Notes: generated from the sequence alone by a model not told the origin. Positions 42,089 to 50,950 are shown, numbered from the stretch's first letter. The stretch: 64,000 nucleotides of DNA from Acidobacteriota bacterium (GCA_947482665.1 CANKJK010000007.1:62001-126000), one strand, 5' to 3'. A program made the numbers and translations.

Positions 42089-44503
42089 GTGCCGAAAGAC
42101 CCGTCCCCGACCAATCGCCGGAACGTCGCGTCCGTGCCCCCTCCCAGGCGGCGACGCGCCGGGCGACCGGCGTGGCTGCGCATGCTGCTCGGGCTCGCGA
42201 TTGTCGCCCTTCTGGCGATCGTCAGCGTGACGGCCTATTTCTGGGTCAGCACCGCGCGAGAGATCGACGCCCGCCTCCATGGCGAGCGGACCCGGAGCCT
42301 GCCGAAAGTCTTTGCCCGCTCCGTGGAGTTGCGCCGCGGACAGTCGATCTCCCTGCCCGATCTCATCGCCCGACTCAATGACCTCGGTTATACGGAGACG
42401 GCGAAAGTCGAGGCGCCCGCGCAGTTTGCGATCGACAAGGCGACCGTGACCGTGACGCCCAGGACAGGAGAGCTCAAGGGCCGGCCCGTGCGCGTCACCT
42501 TCAACCCTGCGCCGACGGCCCGGGGGAAGGCCCCCGCACAGGCCCGCCCGCCGGCAGGCATCAGCGTCATCGAGATTCCCGGCAAGGGCAGAGCGGAGAG
42601 CGTCGAGTTGGACACGCCTCTGCTCACAGCCCTGATGAGCGGGGAGCGCGAGAAACGCCGGCGGGTGCCACTCTCGGTCATTCCGCTCAAGATGCAGCAG
42701 GCCGTCCTCGCCATCGAAGACCAGAACTTCTACCTGCATCCGGGCGTCAATCCGTTCACGACGCTGGCTGCCGTGGTGACCAACACCTTTGGCAACAAGC
42801 CCTATCTGGTCGGCGGCAGCACCATCACGCAGCAACTGGCCCGCAACTTCTTTCTGACCGAGGAACTGGCCGTCGAACAGGCGGCCAAACGCCGCTCCTA
42901 TGGCCGCAAGGCTCAGGAATGGTTCATCTCGATCGTGCTGGAGCGCCGCGCCTCCAAGGACGAGATCCTCGAGCTCTATCTGAACGACGTCTATCTGGGC
43001 CAGCGCGGCTCCTTCGCCATTCACGGCGTGGCACAGGCCTCACGACTGCTCTTCGGCAAGGACGTCTCGAACCTCTCGCTCGCAGAAGCCGCGCTCATCG
43101 CGGGCATCATCCAGTCACCGTCGTCGCTCTCGCCCTTCAATCACACCAAGCGTGCCGAGGAGCGGCGGAACGTCGTGCTCCGGGCCATGGCCAACGTGAA
43201 CTTCATCAAGAAGGATGAGGCCGACGCCGCCGTCAAGGAACCGCTGGCGGTCGTCACGCGCGGCGTCGACAACGAGGCCCCCTACTTCGTCGACCAGGTC
43301 GGCCAGTACCTGGCCGAGCACTTCCCCGGCGTGACCGCGCAGGGCGTGCCCGTCGAGATCTTCTCAACCCTCGACCTGAGCCTCCAGCGATTCGCCATTG
43401 ACGCCGTGCGCGACGGCCTGGCCCAGGTGGATCAGACCCTGGCGCGGCGGCGCCGGAAGCCCGGGCCGGCCCAGGCCGCGCTCATCGCGATCGACCCCCG
43501 CACGGGCGAAATTCTTGCCATGGTGGGCGGGCGCTCGTACAACTCCTCGCAGCTCAACCGCGCCGTCGTCTCGCGTCGACAGCCGGGCTCCGTGTTCAAG
43601 CCGTTCGTCTACCTGGCCGCACTTGAATACGCCGCCGCGGAGGGCCGCACGGATCTGACGCCGGCCTCGATCGTGGTCGACGAACCAGCCACGTTCACCT
43701 TTGACGACAAGGAATGGTCACCCACCAATTACGGCGACGAGTACGAGGGCCCCATCACCTGGCGTCGCGCGCTGGCGCATTCGCGCAACATCGCGACCAT
43801 CCGCGTGGGGGAACTGGCCGGCTTCGACCACGTGGCCGCCCTCTGGCGGAAGGTCGGCGTCGGCACGCCTCCGCAGGCGTACCCGTCAATCGCGCTCGGC
43901 GTCTTCGAGCTCACGCCGATTGAGGTGGCGAAGGCCTACACGCTCTTCACGAATGACGGCCGGGTCCGGCCGCTGACACCCATCAAGCAGGTCAATGCCG
44001 GAACGAAGTACATGAAGCTGCCGCCCGGCAAGCTGACGGAGGTCGCGCGTCCCGACACGACGTACCTCGTGACCAACATGATGCGGTCCGTGCTAAACGA
44101 GGGCACCGCCGCCAGCGCTCGGGGGAACGGCTTCGTGCTGGACGCAGCCGGCAAGACCGGCACGACCAACGACCTGCGCGACGCATGGTTCGCCGGCTTC
44201 ACGCCGGAGCTGCTGACCGTCGTGTGGGTGGGGTTTGATGACAACCAGCCGCTCGGGCTCTCCGGTGCGCAGGCCGCCCTGCCGATCTGGACGGCTTTCA
44301 TGAAGCAGGCGCTCGCGGGCCACCCGAATCTGGGGTTTGCCGTGCCGGACGGCGTCTCGTTCGCGGATATCGATTCCGACACAGGGAAGCTCGCGCAGCC
44401 GGGGTGCCCGAAGACGATGTCCGAGGCGTTCCTGACCGGCAGCGAACCCACCGAGGCGTGCCCGCTGCACAAAGCCGGCGCCACGCCGGCGCCCGCGAAC
44501 TAG
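42089..44503 (+). CDS. Bifunctional PBP1b-like transglycosylase/transpeptidase
   Basis: An 804-residue class A penicillin-binding protein that polymerises and cross-links peptidoglycan. It has one TM anchor (about 30-52) and then a UB2H-like domain (VELRRGQSISLPDLIARL, QFAIDKATVTVTPR) as in PBP1b. The transglycosylase domain has IEDQNFYLHPG and GGSTITQQLARNFF. The transpeptidase domain has SVFK (active Ser), SRN and KTGTT. UB2H points to the PBP1b rather than PBP1a branch. The start is GTG. Its stop is shared as CTAG with convergent xdhC. Confidence 0.94.
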   Translation: MPKDPSPTNRRNVASVPPPRRRRAGRPAWLRMLLGLAIVALLAIVSVTAYFWVSTAREIDARLHGERTRSLPKVFARSVELRRGQSISLPDLIARLNDLGYTETAKVEAPAQFAIDKATVTVTPRTGELKGRPVRVTFNPAPTARGKAPAQARPPAGISVIEIPGKGRAESVELDTPLLTALMSGEREKRRRVPLSVIPLKMQQAVLAIEDQNFYLHPGVNPFTTLAAVVTNTFGNKPYLVGGSTITQQLARNFFLTEELAVEQAAKRRSYGRKAQEWFISIVLERRASKDEILELYLNDVYLGQRGSFAIHGVAQASRLLFGKDVSNLSLAEAALIAGIIQSPSSLSPFNHTKRAEERRNVVLRAMANVNFIKKDEADAAVKEPLAVVTRGVDNEAPYFVDQVGQYLAEHFPGVTAQGVPVEIFSTLDLSLQRFAIDAVRDGLAQVDQTLARRRRKPGPAQAALIAIDPRTGEILAMVGGRSYNSSQLNRAVVSRRQPGSVFKPFVYLAALEYAAAEGRTDLTPASIVVDEPATFTFDDKEWSPTNYGDEYEGPITWRRALAHSRNIATIRVGELAGFDHVAALWRKVGVGTPPQAYPSIALGVFELTPIEVAKAYTLFTNDGRVRPLTPIKQVNAGTKYMKLPPGKLTEVARPDTTYLVTNMMRSVLNEGTAASARGNGFVLDAAGKTGTTNDLRDAWFAGFTPELLTVVWVGFDDNQPLGLSGAQAALPIWTAFMKQALAGHPNLGFAVPDGVSFADIDSDTGKLAQPGCPKTMSEAFLTGSEPTEACPLHKAGATPAPAN

Positions 44504-45348
44504 CGCTGCGGAACCGGTGCCGCTACGGCGCCATCCCAGCGCAGGCTCGCCACGGCATGAGTCGGAGCCGTCAGACGCCCGTGCCGAACGGCAATGAGCT
44601 CCGCGAGAATACTGACGGCGATCTCCTGCGGCGTCACTCCACCGAGGTCGAGACCGATCGGCGCATGCACGCCGCTCAGCGCCTCCGGTGCCAAGCCCTC
44701 CTCCAGCAGCGCGTCGTACACCCGACGCACCTTCGCCTTGCTCCCAATGAGGCCCACATACCGCAGGCGCTTTCCCACCAACGCCCGCAGGGTTGACAGG
44801 TCATGCCGGTGCCCCCGCGTCACGATGACGGCAAACGCCGTCGGCGGGATGCGGTTGGCCTCGATCCAGAGCGGCGGCTCCTCCACCACGCTCTCCACAC
44901 CGTCCGGGAAGCGCTCAGAGGCGGCGAACTTCTCACGGTCGTCAATCACGTGCACGCGGAACCCGGCCTCATGCGCCATCTTCACCAGGCTGCAACCCAC
45001 ATGGCCCGCGCCAAACACATACACATCCGGGGCGGGTTCCAGCGGCTCGATAAACACATCCATCTGCCCGCCACAGATGAGGCCGGACTCCTCGGCAAAA
45101 TCGTCGCTGAGCTCATAGTGCATGGTCAGCGGTTTCCGGGCGACGATGGCCTCCTTCGCCTTCCAGAAGGCGTCGTTCTCGTAGCAACCACCGCCAATGG
45201 TGCCGACCGTGCGGCCATCGGCATAGACCAGCATCTTGGCGCCCACCCGCTGGGGGGTGGAGCCGGTCGACGCCGTGATCGTCACCAGCGCCACCTCCTC
45301 ACCCGCCCGCAAGGCCTCGTTGAGCGCTGCGAACACTTCCTGATTCAT
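44500..45348 (-). CDS. XdhC/CoxI family protein
   Basis: A 282-residue XdhC/CoxI-type protein; relatives help insert sulfurated molybdenum cofactor into xanthine dehydrogenase or related enzymes. The N-terminal domain contains STPQRVGAKMLV and GTIGGGCYE. The C-terminal Rossmann-like domain has VFGAGHVG and ends with VRRVYDALLEEGL and PIGLDLGG. No molybdenum hydroxylase gene is in the window. A minus-strand TATAAT lies exactly 6 nt before the ATG, so the message may be leaderless. Confidence 0.88.
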   Translation of the reverse strand: MNQEVFAALNEALRAGEEVALVTITASTGSTPQRVGAKMLVYADGRTVGTIGGGCYENDAFWKAKEAIVARKPLTMHYELSDDFAEESGLICGGQMDVFIEPLEPAPDVYVFGAGHVGCSLVKMAHEAGFRVHVIDDREKFAASERFPDGVESVVEEPPLWIEANRIPPTAFAVIVTRGHRHDLSTLRALVGKRLRYVGLIGSKAKVRRVYDALLEEGLAPEALSGVHAPIGLDLGGVTPQEIAVSILAELIAVRHGRLTAPTHAVASLRWDGAVAAPVPQR

Positions 45349-45354
45349 GGCGGG

Positions 45355-45383
45355 ATTATACGACCGCGGCCGTTCGGTATAAT
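45355..45383. promoter_or_regulatory. Back-to-back TATAAT boxes of the divergent xdhC and hrcA promoters
   Basis: ATTATA (45355-45360, a TATAAT on the minus strand) and TATAAT (45378-45383, plus strand) are 17 nt apart. Each -10 box therefore sits where the -35 box of the other promoter would be expected. The minus-strand box would start transcription at the A of the xdhC ATG. The plus-strand box gives hrcA a leader of about 16 nt. Confidence 0.5.
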
Positions 45384-45405
45384 CGCGACAAGGTCTTTCC
45401 AGCCA

Positions 45406-46461
45406 ATGGGTTCGCAGGCACTTACAGATCGCGCGCGGCGGATTCTCACGGTCCTCGTCCGCGAGTACATCGAGACAGGCGCTGCCGTGTCCTCGCAGTC
45501 GCTCGCCGACCAGTCGGGCCTGGGCGTCTCATCGGCCACGATCCGGAATGCCCTGGCACAGCTCGAGGCCGACGGCTATCTGATGCAGCCCCACACCTCC
45601 GCTGGGCGGGTACCGACGGACAAGGCGTACCGGGTGTTCGTCGATCTGCTCATCGAAACCGGGCGCCGCACCAAGGCCCCCGTGGCGCTCGAACACGCGT
45701 TTCAGGAGCAGGCCGCACGATCACCGCTCGTCCGCGATCTGATGGCCACGCTCGCGCACGAAGTCACCCTGGCCACGCAACACGTGGGGTTCACGCTCTC
45801 CGAGAGCCAGGCCCCGATCCTTCAACATATTGAATTCGTGCCGCTGGGCGGCTCCCGCGTGCTGGTCGTGGTCGTGGCCCGCGGTGGCGATGTCACCCAG
45901 AAGGTGGTCGACGCCGGAGAGCCCATCCGCCCGTCGGATCTGAGCCAGGCCTCGAACTATCTCAACGGTGAGTTCGCGGGCCTGCCCATGCCCGAGGTCC
46001 GCGCGGCGGTCATCGCACGCCTCCTGCAGGAGCAGACGCTCTATAACGAGCTGCTGAACCGGGCGCTGCGCCTTGCCAACTCCACGCTCGAGGGCTTCCC
46101 CATCAGCCGGGAGTTCCACGTCGAGGGCGCGGCGTCTCTCTTCACCGTCACCGGCGTGGGCGACAACCCCGTCTCGCTGACGACGTTGCGGTCCCTGGTC
46201 GACATGATGGAGGAGAAGCAGCGCCTGCTGTACCTGCTCACGGAGTACATTGAAGGCCCGGGCCTCACGGTCGTCATCGGCGCCGAACACCTGACGCCAG
46301 ACCTCCGGCCGTTCAGCCTGGTGGCCTCCACCTCTGACGACGGGGGCTCACTCAGGACGGTCGGTGTCATCGGACCGACCCGGATGCATTATTCGCGTGC
46401 CCTCGGCGTCGTCGACGCTGCCGCACGCACCATGACCCAGGCGCTGCGCAACAGCCAATAA
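45406..46461 (+). CDS. hrcA: Heat-inducible transcription repressor HrcA
   Basis: A 351-residue repressor that normally binds CIRCE elements upstream of chaperone genes. The N-terminal winged helix contains ILTVLVREYIETGAAVSSQSLA and SSATIRNALAQLEADGYLMQPHTSAGRVPT, both typical. The C-terminal domain includes GPGLTVVIGAEH and VGVIGPTRMHYSRALGVVD. I chose ATG 45406; the ORF-track version begins inside xdhC. I could not find a CIRCE sequence (TTAGCACTC-N9-GAGTGCTAA) near hrcA, grpE or dnaJ. Confidence 0.95.
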   Translation: MGSQALTDRARRILTVLVREYIETGAAVSSQSLADQSGLGVSSATIRNALAQLEADGYLMQPHTSAGRVPTDKAYRVFVDLLIETGRRTKAPVALEHAFQEQAARSPLVRDLMATLAHEVTLATQHVGFTLSESQAPILQHIEFVPLGGSRVLVVVVARGGDVTQKVVDAGEPIRPSDLSQASNYLNGEFAGLPMPEVRAAVIARLLQEQTLYNELLNRALRLANSTLEGFPISREFHVEGAASLFTVTGVGDNPVSLTTLRSLVDMMEEKQRLLYLLTEYIEGPGLTVVIGAEHLTPDLRPFSLVASTSDDGGSLRTVGVIGPTRMHYSRALGVVDAAARTMTQALRNSQ

Positions 46462-46498
46462 GACCGCGCGCCCGTTCTGTCAACTGCCACACACACCC

Positions 46499-47041
46499 AT
46501 GTCTGATTCCACACGTGACCCCCTGGACGCCGTGACGCCCGAACCCGATGCGTCCACCGAGCCCGACGCCGGCGCCGCACCGCAGCCCCTCACCGACGTG
46601 GAGGCACTTCGCAAGGAGCGGGACTCGCTCCGCGACCAATTGCTCCGCGCGGCAGCGGACTTCGACAACTACCGGAAGCGCCTTGATCGCGAACGCCGGG
46701 ACCTGGTGGATTACGCCGCCACGGAGTTGCTGGCCGATGTCCTGCCGATCCTGGACGACCTTGAACTCGCCCTGGGCCAACCAGGTTCGCCCGAGGTCTC
46801 CGCTTATCGGCAAGGTGTCGAGCTGGTGCACCGCAAGATGCTCGATCTCTTGAAGAAGCGCGGCGTGACACCGATCCTCGCCGCTGGTGAACTCTTCGAT
46901 CCGAATATTCACGAAGCCATCGTGCACGAGGTGAGTGACCAGCACGCCGAAGGCACCGTCACGGGCGAGCTCCGCCGGGGCTACATGCTGAAGGAGCGCC
47001 TGCTCCGACCCTCGATGGTCAAGGTGGCGAAGTCGTCGTGA
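46499..47041 (+). CDS. grpE: Nucleotide exchange factor GrpE
   Basis: A 180-residue protein that releases ADP from DnaK. A disordered, acidic, Pro/Ala-rich N-terminus is followed by a long coiled-coil helix ([31 protein letters not shown]) and a C-terminal beta-wing ([25 protein letters not shown]), all typical. It is 37 bp downstream of hrcA and its stop overlaps dnaJ by 4 nt (GTGA). Confidence 0.97.
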   Translation: MSDSTRDPLDAVTPEPDASTEPDAGAAPQPLTDVEALRKERDSLRDQLLRAAADFDNYRKRLDRERRDLVDYAATELLADVLPILDDLELALGQPGSPEVSAYRQGVELVHRKMLDLLKKRGVTPILAAGELFDPNIHEAIVHEVSDQHAEGTVTGELRRGYMLKERLLRPSMVKVAKSS

Positions 47042-48189
47042 GCCGGCGCGACTACTACGAGGTGCTCGGCGTCTCCAAGAGCGCCAGCGACCAGGAGATC
47101 AAGAGCGCCTACCGGAAGCTCGCGCTCAAATTCCATCCGGACCGTAACCCCGGCGACAAGGACGCCGAGGAGCAGTTCAAGGAGGCGGCCGAGGCGTACG
47201 CCGTGCTGGCGGACGCGGAGAAGCGTCAACGTTACGACCGGTTCGGACATGCCGGCGTGGGCGGCGCCTCCCAGGGCGGCGGTGCGGGCTTCGACCCGAG
47301 CGTGTTCACCGGCTTTGAGGACATCCTCGGCGGGCTTGGCGATATCTTCGGGTTCGGCGACGCGTTCGGCGGCGGCCGCAGACGCGGGGGACCGGCGCGT
47401 GGCGCGGATCTCCGCTACGACCTTGAGATCTCCTTCGACGAGTCGGCCCGTGGCACCGAAACGAGCATCCAGATTCCGCGGCATGAAGCCTGCGAGACCT
47501 GCAGCGGCACAGGCGCCGCCGCCGGCACGAAACCGGTCTCCTGTCCGGGCTGCCACGGGCGCGGTCAGGTGCGCTTTCAGCAGGGCTTCTTCACGATGGC
47601 GCGGACCTGCGCCCAGTGCCGCGGCACCGGACAGTTCGTGGCCTCGCCGTGCACCGCCTGCCGCGGCGCGGGCACCATCGAAAAGCAGCGCAAGCTCACG
47701 GTCAAGATTCCGCCCGGCATCGCGACCGGCCAGCGCATGCGCCTCACCAGTGAAGGCGAAGCTGGATCGGCGGGCGGCCCGCCTGGCGACCTGTACGTCG
47801 TGATTCACGTCCAGGAACATGACTTCTTCTCCCGGGACGGCAACGACCTGCACTGCGAAGTGCCAATCAGCTTCCCGACTGCGGCGCTCGGCGGCACGAT
47901 CACGGTTCCCGGGCCTTTCGAACCGCAGAATCTCAACGTGCCCGAGGCCACGCAGACGGGCACCACGTTCCGGCTCCGGGGACACGGGATGCCGGACGTC
48001 AGCGGCCGCGGCAAGGGCGACCTCCTGGTGACCGTCCGCGTGAAGACGCCCGCCAAGCTCAGCAAAGAGCAGAAGAGACTGCTCGAGCAGCTCGCCGAGG
48101 CCCTGCCCGAGCAGCCCACGACACCGACGTCAAAGGAAGAGCGCGAGGAGCGCGGCATCTTCGACCGCGTCAAGGACATCTTCGGGTAG
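47038..48189 (+). CDS. dnaJ: Chaperone protein DnaJ
   Basis: A 383-residue full-length type I DnaJ. The J-domain has [16 protein letters not shown] with the essential HPD. A Gly/Phe-rich linker follows. The zinc region has four CxxCxGxG repeats ([32 protein letters not shown]), then the two substrate-binding domains. The GTG start overlaps the grpE stop. dnaK, the partner usually found between grpE and dnaJ, is absent here. Confidence 0.97.
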   Translation: MSRRDYYEVLGVSKSASDQEIKSAYRKLALKFHPDRNPGDKDAEEQFKEAAEAYAVLADAEKRQRYDRFGHAGVGGASQGGGAGFDPSVFTGFEDILGGLGDIFGFGDAFGGGRRRGGPARGADLRYDLEISFDESARGTETSIQIPRHEACETCSGTGAAAGTKPVSCPGCHGRGQVRFQQGFFTMARTCAQCRGTGQFVASPCTACRGAGTIEKQRKLTVKIPPGIATGQRMRLTSEGEAGSAGGPPGDLYVVIHVQEHDFFSRDGNDLHCEVPISFPTAALGGTITVPGPFEPQNLNVPEATQTGTTFRLRGHGMPDVSGRGKGDLLVTVRVKTPAKLSKEQKRLLEQLAEALPEQPTTPTSKEEREERGIFDRVKDIFG

Positions 48190-48195
48190 CACGCC

Positions 48196-49089
48196 GTGGC
48201 CAACACGCCTGCCCTGGAGGTGTTCTTCCCCACCGATCCCGAGGCCGCGTCGGGAGACGAGCCGTCGTCCGGCGACCTGCTTCAGGCCGCGTTGATGGAC
48301 TTCGTGGTCGTCGCCATCGACCAGGGCGCGCCAGGCTCCACTCGCTGGCGCATCTTTTTCGCGGACGCCGCCGCCCGCGACCACGCAGCCTTGGCGCTGG
48401 CCGAGGCGACCGTGGGCGCTGATCTTCAGTACTCACCCTGCGAGGTCGCCGACGAAGGCTGGGCTGCACGGTCACAGGCCAGCCTGACGGCCATCCGGGT
48501 GGGCCGCATTGTCGTCACGCCGCCCTGGGATGCCGCGGCAACCACCCGGGACACCGACGGCACGCTCACAATCGTCGTCTTGCCGTCCATGGGCTTCGGC
48601 ACTGGCCATCACGCCACGACGCGCCTCTGCCTGCAGGCACTTCAGGACCTCGATCTCCAGGGCGCCAGCGTGCTCGATGTCGGCACGGGCTCGGGCGTAC
48701 TGGCCCTCGCGGCCCGGCGTCTCGGCGCCGCTCAGGTGCTGGGGATCGATGACGACCCCGACGCCATCACCGCCGCCAGGGACAGCCTCGCCCTCAACCC
48801 GGGCCTCGACATCACCCTGGGCGTCGTCGACCTGCGGCAGGCACAGTTGCGCCCTGCCGATGTGGTGACCGCAAACCTGACCGGTGGCCTGCTCATCGCC
48901 GCCGCGGCCACGCTGATGCGCTTCGGCCATCGTCTGATCCTCAGCGGCTTCCTCGCGCACGAGCGGACCGATGTGCTCGCCGCTTTTCCCGGCTGGGCGG
49001 TCGAGCGGGAGGCCGAGGAGGACGGATGGTGCACGGCAACACTCCGACGTCCGGCCGACACGACGGTGACCGGCGGCGCCCGGCCGTGA
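48196..49089 (+). CDS. prmA: Ribosomal protein L11 methyltransferase
   Basis: A 297-residue SAM-dependent enzyme that trimethylates ribosomal protein L11. The SAM motif is VLDVGTGSGVLALAARRLGA, and the PrmA-specific PSMGFGTGHHATTRLCL and NLTGGLL are present. The N-terminal L11-recognition domain is more divergent. The start is GTG, 6 nt after dnaJ, so it belongs to the hrcA-grpE-dnaJ-prmA operon. Confidence 0.92.
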   Translation: MANTPALEVFFPTDPEAASGDEPSSGDLLQAALMDFVVVAIDQGAPGSTRWRIFFADAAARDHAALALAEATVGADLQYSPCEVADEGWAARSQASLTAIRVGRIVVTPPWDAAATTRDTDGTLTIVVLPSMGFGTGHHATTRLCLQALQDLDLQGASVLDVGTGSGVLALAARRLGAAQVLGIDDDPDAITAARDSLALNPGLDITLGVVDLRQAQLRPADVVTANLTGGLLIAAAATLMRFGHRLILSGFLAHERTDVLAAFPGWAVEREAEEDGWCTATLRRPADTTVTGGARP

Positions 49090-49105
49090 CCCATACGAAG
49101 CGCGC

Positions 49106-49852
49106 CTAGAACTCGCCCCAGACGGTCAACAGCGACGACAGCAGCACGATCGGTGCGGACTCGGCCCTGAGCGTCGTACCCTCGAGCCGAAGCAGGCCGG
49201 CGTGCATAGCGAGTCGCTCCACTTCATCACCCGACCATCCACCTTCAGGCCCGACCACGACCGACACCGGGCCGGTCGGCGCCGCCACATCCCGTACGCG
49301 CATAACGGACCCACCGGCCTCAGGCTCGACACAGAGCAGCCGAACCGCTGACGGCTCAGCAGACCAGCGCTTCAGCAGCCCGATTACATCAAGTGGCTCG
49401 CCAATGTCCGGCACCACCGCGCGCCCGCACTGCTTGACCGACGCCACGGCAATCCGCTGCCACCGTTCCCGCCGGTGGCCTCGCGCCAGCCCCTCGAGCG
49501 TGGTCTCGGCGCGGGCGCTCACCAGCGGCAATACAGAGCCGACACCCAGCATCGCCGCATCGCGCACCACCGCGTCCATCGCGTCTCCTTTGAGCGCCGC
49601 CATCACAAGTGTCACGGCGATGCGACGTTCCGGCGAGGGCGGCGAGACCTCGCCTCCGACCAGGATCTCAACCCCCGCACGCACCACCGTCCCGATCGTG
49701 GCGTCGTACTCACGTCCGCGCCCGTCAAAGACGCGAACGGCCTGTCCCGTGCGGACGCGCAGTACACGCACGGCGTGCACGGCCTCATCCTCGGGCAGTT
49801 GTTGAGGGGTGTGCGCGCGGGCGCCGGGCAAATGGAATCGGTTCAGTCTCAT
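49106..49852 (-). CDS. rsmE: 16S rRNA m3U1498 methyltransferase RsmE
   Basis: A 248-residue SPOUT methyltransferase that modifies U1498 of 16S rRNA. The N-terminal PUA-like domain (HAVRVLRVRTGQAVRVFDGRG) and the knotted C-terminal domain (VVVGPEGGWSGDEVE, LRLEGTTLRAESAPIV) are typical. It is often encoded directly after prmA; here it faces prmA on the opposite strand, 16 bp away, an inversion of that usual pair. Confidence 0.94.
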   Translation of the reverse strand: MRLNRFHLPGARAHTPQQLPEDEAVHAVRVLRVRTGQAVRVFDGRGREYDATIGTVVRAGVEILVGGEVSPPSPERRIAVTLVMAALKGDAMDAVVRDAAMLGVGSVLPLVSARAETTLEGLARGHRRERWQRIAVASVKQCGRAVVPDIGEPLDVIGLLKRWSAEPSAVRLLCVEPEAGGSVMRVRDVAAPTGPVSVVVGPEGGWSGDEVERLAMHAGLLRLEGTTLRAESAPIVLLSSLLTVWGEF

Positions 49853-49886
49853 CGGCGTCGAGACAAGCTCAGGTAAGAGAGCAGCT

Positions 49887-49892
49887 TATACT
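49887..49892 (+). promoter_or_regulatory. Possible -10 box of the Ser/Thr kinase gene
   Basis: TATACT lies 9 nt before the kinase ATG. Transcription would start about 3 nt upstream of the start codon. No clear -35 or Shine-Dalgarno is present. Confidence 0.35.
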
Positions 49893-49901
49893 CACCCTCG
49901 G

Positions 49902-50945
49902 ATGTTTTTCCGCGGCCAGGTCATCGGCAAGTACCGCATTGACTCCGCCATCGGGAGCGGGGGCTTCGGCAGCGTGTACCTCGCGGAAGACACCTGGATC
50001 GGCAAGAAGGTTGCGATCAAGGTTCCCCATAAGCAGCTGGGCAATGTCGAAGAGATGGCGCGGGAGCCGCGGCTCCTGGCCTCGTTGGGACATCCCAACA
50101 TCGTTTCGGTCCTCACCGCCGAGAAGCAGGACGACATCTTCTTCATCGTGATGGAGTACGTCGAGGGCGAGACGCTCGAGGCGCTCCTGGTGCGGGAAGG
50201 CGCCTTGAGCCTTCCACGCGCGCTCGACTTCACCTGCCAGATCTGCAACGCCATCGACCACGCGCACCGGGTCGGCATCCTGCACCGCGACATCCGTCCC
50301 GGCAACATGCTCATCACACCCAGGGGCCTCCTCAAGGTCACAGACTTCGGCACCTCCCGCTTCCTGGAGGCCATGGCGCACGGGACGACCATCATCGGCA
50401 GCCCCCCATGGATGGCGCCCGAGCAGTTTCAAGGCCGGGCCGTCTTTGCGAGCGACGTCTACGCCATCGGCATCACGATGTACCAGATGCTCACAGGCGG
50501 GTTGCCCTACGAGACACCCACCCCGAAGGACCTGGAGCGCATCATCTCGGGCGAACTGGTCGTCGCTCCACGGCTCCGGAACCCCAGGATTCCCAAGGCG
50601 ATCAACGACATCGTGATGCGGGCACTGGCCCCCGACCTCGTCTACCGGTACCAGCGGGCGGCCGACCTGCTGCAGGACCTCGTCACCGCGCAGTCCCGCA
50701 AAGCCGCGACGGCTCCTCCCTCGCAGGCCGCCTTGCCGGCGGCCACGCCAGTGGCCCGCTCCGCCGCCGCCCCCCAGACGTCACCCTCTCCCGGGCCGGT
50801 CCGCCGCGTCACCGCGATGGATCCCGGCGCCGTGCACGACCGGGTGAAATCCCGGGAGACGCCCCAGCCCCGCTTCTGCTGGCAGTGTCACAAAGCCCTT
50901 GCGGCCAGGGCTGACCGTTGCCCGTTTTGTGGCGAAAAGCAGTAG
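49902..50945 (+). CDS. Soluble eukaryotic-type Ser/Thr protein kinase with C-terminal zinc ribbon
   Basis: A 347-residue protein kinase. The kinase domain spans about 10-270, with glycine loop IGSGGFGSVY, VAIKV, catalytic loop HRDIRPGN, DFGTSR and APE in WMAPEQF. The catalytic-loop Lys of HRDxKxxN is replaced by Arg. A Pro/Ala-rich linker (about 280-320) leads to a CxxC-x10-CxxC ribbon (CWQCHKALAARADRCPFC) at the C-terminus. No TM or PASTA domain is present, so it is cytosolic. I chose the ATG at 49902; the ORF-track extension overlaps rsmE. Targets are unknown. Confidence 0.9.
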   Translation: MFFRGQVIGKYRIDSAIGSGGFGSVYLAEDTWIGKKVAIKVPHKQLGNVEEMAREPRLLASLGHPNIVSVLTAEKQDDIFFIVMEYVEGETLEALLVREGALSLPRALDFTCQICNAIDHAHRVGILHRDIRPGNMLITPRGLLKVTDFGTSRFLEAMAHGTTIIGSPPWMAPEQFQGRAVFASDVYAIGITMYQMLTGGLPYETPTPKDLERIISGELVVAPRLRNPRIPKAINDIVMRALAPDLVYRYQRAADLLQDLVTAQSRKAATAPPSQAALPAATPVARSAAAPQTSPSPGPVRRVTAMDPGAVHDRVKSRETPQPRFCWQCHKALAARADRCPFCGEKQ

Positions 50946-50950
50946 AACGC

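Noticed and set aside
40771-42183. 470-residue minus-strand ORF opposite bshC
   Set aside because: Arg/Gly-rich shadow extending into the PBP gene; no motifs.
45349-46498. CIRCE element controlling hrcA or grpE
   Set aside because: No sequence close to TTAGCACTC-N9-GAGTGCTAA was found by eye.
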